Shown here: one piece after another, positions 63,691 to 64,000 of the stretch
How positions within the stretch are numbered: the stretch's first letter is position 1
How the letters are laid out: each line of letters opens with the position of its first letter
NCBI RefSeq assembly: GCF_016861785.1
Contig: NZ_BOLS01000003.1
Location: forward strand, 123,593-187,592
From: Lacticaseibacillus mingshuiensis
GTDB taxonomy: Bacteria > Bacillota > Bacilli > Lactobacillales > Lactobacillaceae
Length of the DNA stretch: 64,000 nucleotides
Direction: 5' to 3'
Notes under the pieces: generated by a model
Databases searched by the model: none
What the model was told of the DNA's origin: nothing
What the model saw: the letters and a program-made list of their open reading frames with translations, nothing else
Translations under genes and position numbers: made by a program

Positions 63691-64000
63691 AAATGCAATA
63701 AATCATTTTACTTTTTAGAAAAGTGACGATTATCGGTTTTGCAAAAACGGAAAGCGCAAAATGGAACGCTTAGAAAGTCCTGAATATTCAATATAGTTGG
63801 TTACGAAGATGAATGAATTGAGCACTATGCGTTAGCAAAGAACAAAATAGAATATTTAAATTAACAATTTATTTTTAGATTTTTGTCTGTTAATTCACAG
63901 TCTCAACTTTTAACATAATTTACCCTGGATTATTCACCTCGGTATTTGGGACATGAAATCGCATCTGGCCGGTCTGAAAGCAACGTTTGGAGCGTTGCGA
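63691..64000. other. AT-rich gene-free end of the window
   Basis: Markedly more AT-rich than most of the window, with no open frame of note. I see no feature to name; it may hold the promoter of a gene beyond the window. Confidence 0.4.

Overview
The window looks like chromosomal DNA of a GC-rich member of the Lactobacillaceae, most likely near Lacticaseibacillus. The basis is gene content: a phosphoketolase, a D-2-hydroxyisocaproate-dehydrogenase-like enzyme, KxYKxGKxW/MucBP surface proteins with one LPXTG anchor, a D-Ala ligase with the D-lactate-type phenylalanine, strong AGGAGG ribosome binding sites and cre-like boxes. I see no rRNA, tRNA, CRISPR array, insertion sequence or prophage. 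The species was not determined.

Layout. 0-6.4 kb: FAD/NAD(P)-binding protein, orphan PTS EIIC, two small proteins, tandem class-C26 peptidases. 6.4-19 kb: housekeeping genes (baeRF-type protein, phosphoketolase, RarA, acetyltransferase, purine permease, D-hydroxyacid dehydrogenase, Ddl). 19-27 kb: intracellular sialidase, GH20 hexosaminidase, SGNH hydrolase, GH2 beta-galactosidase and an AraC regulator. 27-30 kb: an ABC exporter with its TetR regulator. 31-46 kb: metallophosphoesterase, an orphan substrate-binding protein, a YesM/YesN-type two-component system, a GH38 alpha-mannosidase, a second substrate-binding protein with two permeases, and a YesL-like protein. 46-56.5 kb: a structured RNA, GH20, a second GH38, GH125, a GntR/LacI-type repressor and GH92. 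56.5-63.5 kb: two large surface proteins, one an L-type-lectin MucBP protein with no visible cell-wall anchor.

How the genes fit together. Sialidase, a possible sialate esterase, beta-galactosidase, two hexosaminidases, two GH38, one GH125 and one GH92 mannosidases cover most exo-acting steps needed to take a complex or high-mannose N-glycan apart, and none has a visible signal peptide. The ABC importer would bring the glycan in and the enzymes would trim it in the cytoplasm. A 13-bp operator, TGATAACGGTTAC, sits on the importer promoter and again between GH125 and the repressor gene, which links import and hydrolysis in one candidate regulon.

The strongest unexplained signal is a family of intergenic elements of about 120-126 bp, each a long nested hairpin bordered by a CTCCGCAYCCT motif. 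I count seven loci in the first 41 kb, two of them tandem arrays. Arm sequences differ between copies while pairing is kept. Also unexplained are a roughly 380-nt structured RNA with its own promoter and terminator near 46.2 kb, a short sRNA-like unit at 18.75 kb, and an attenuator-like RNA at 19.0 kb with no gene behind it.
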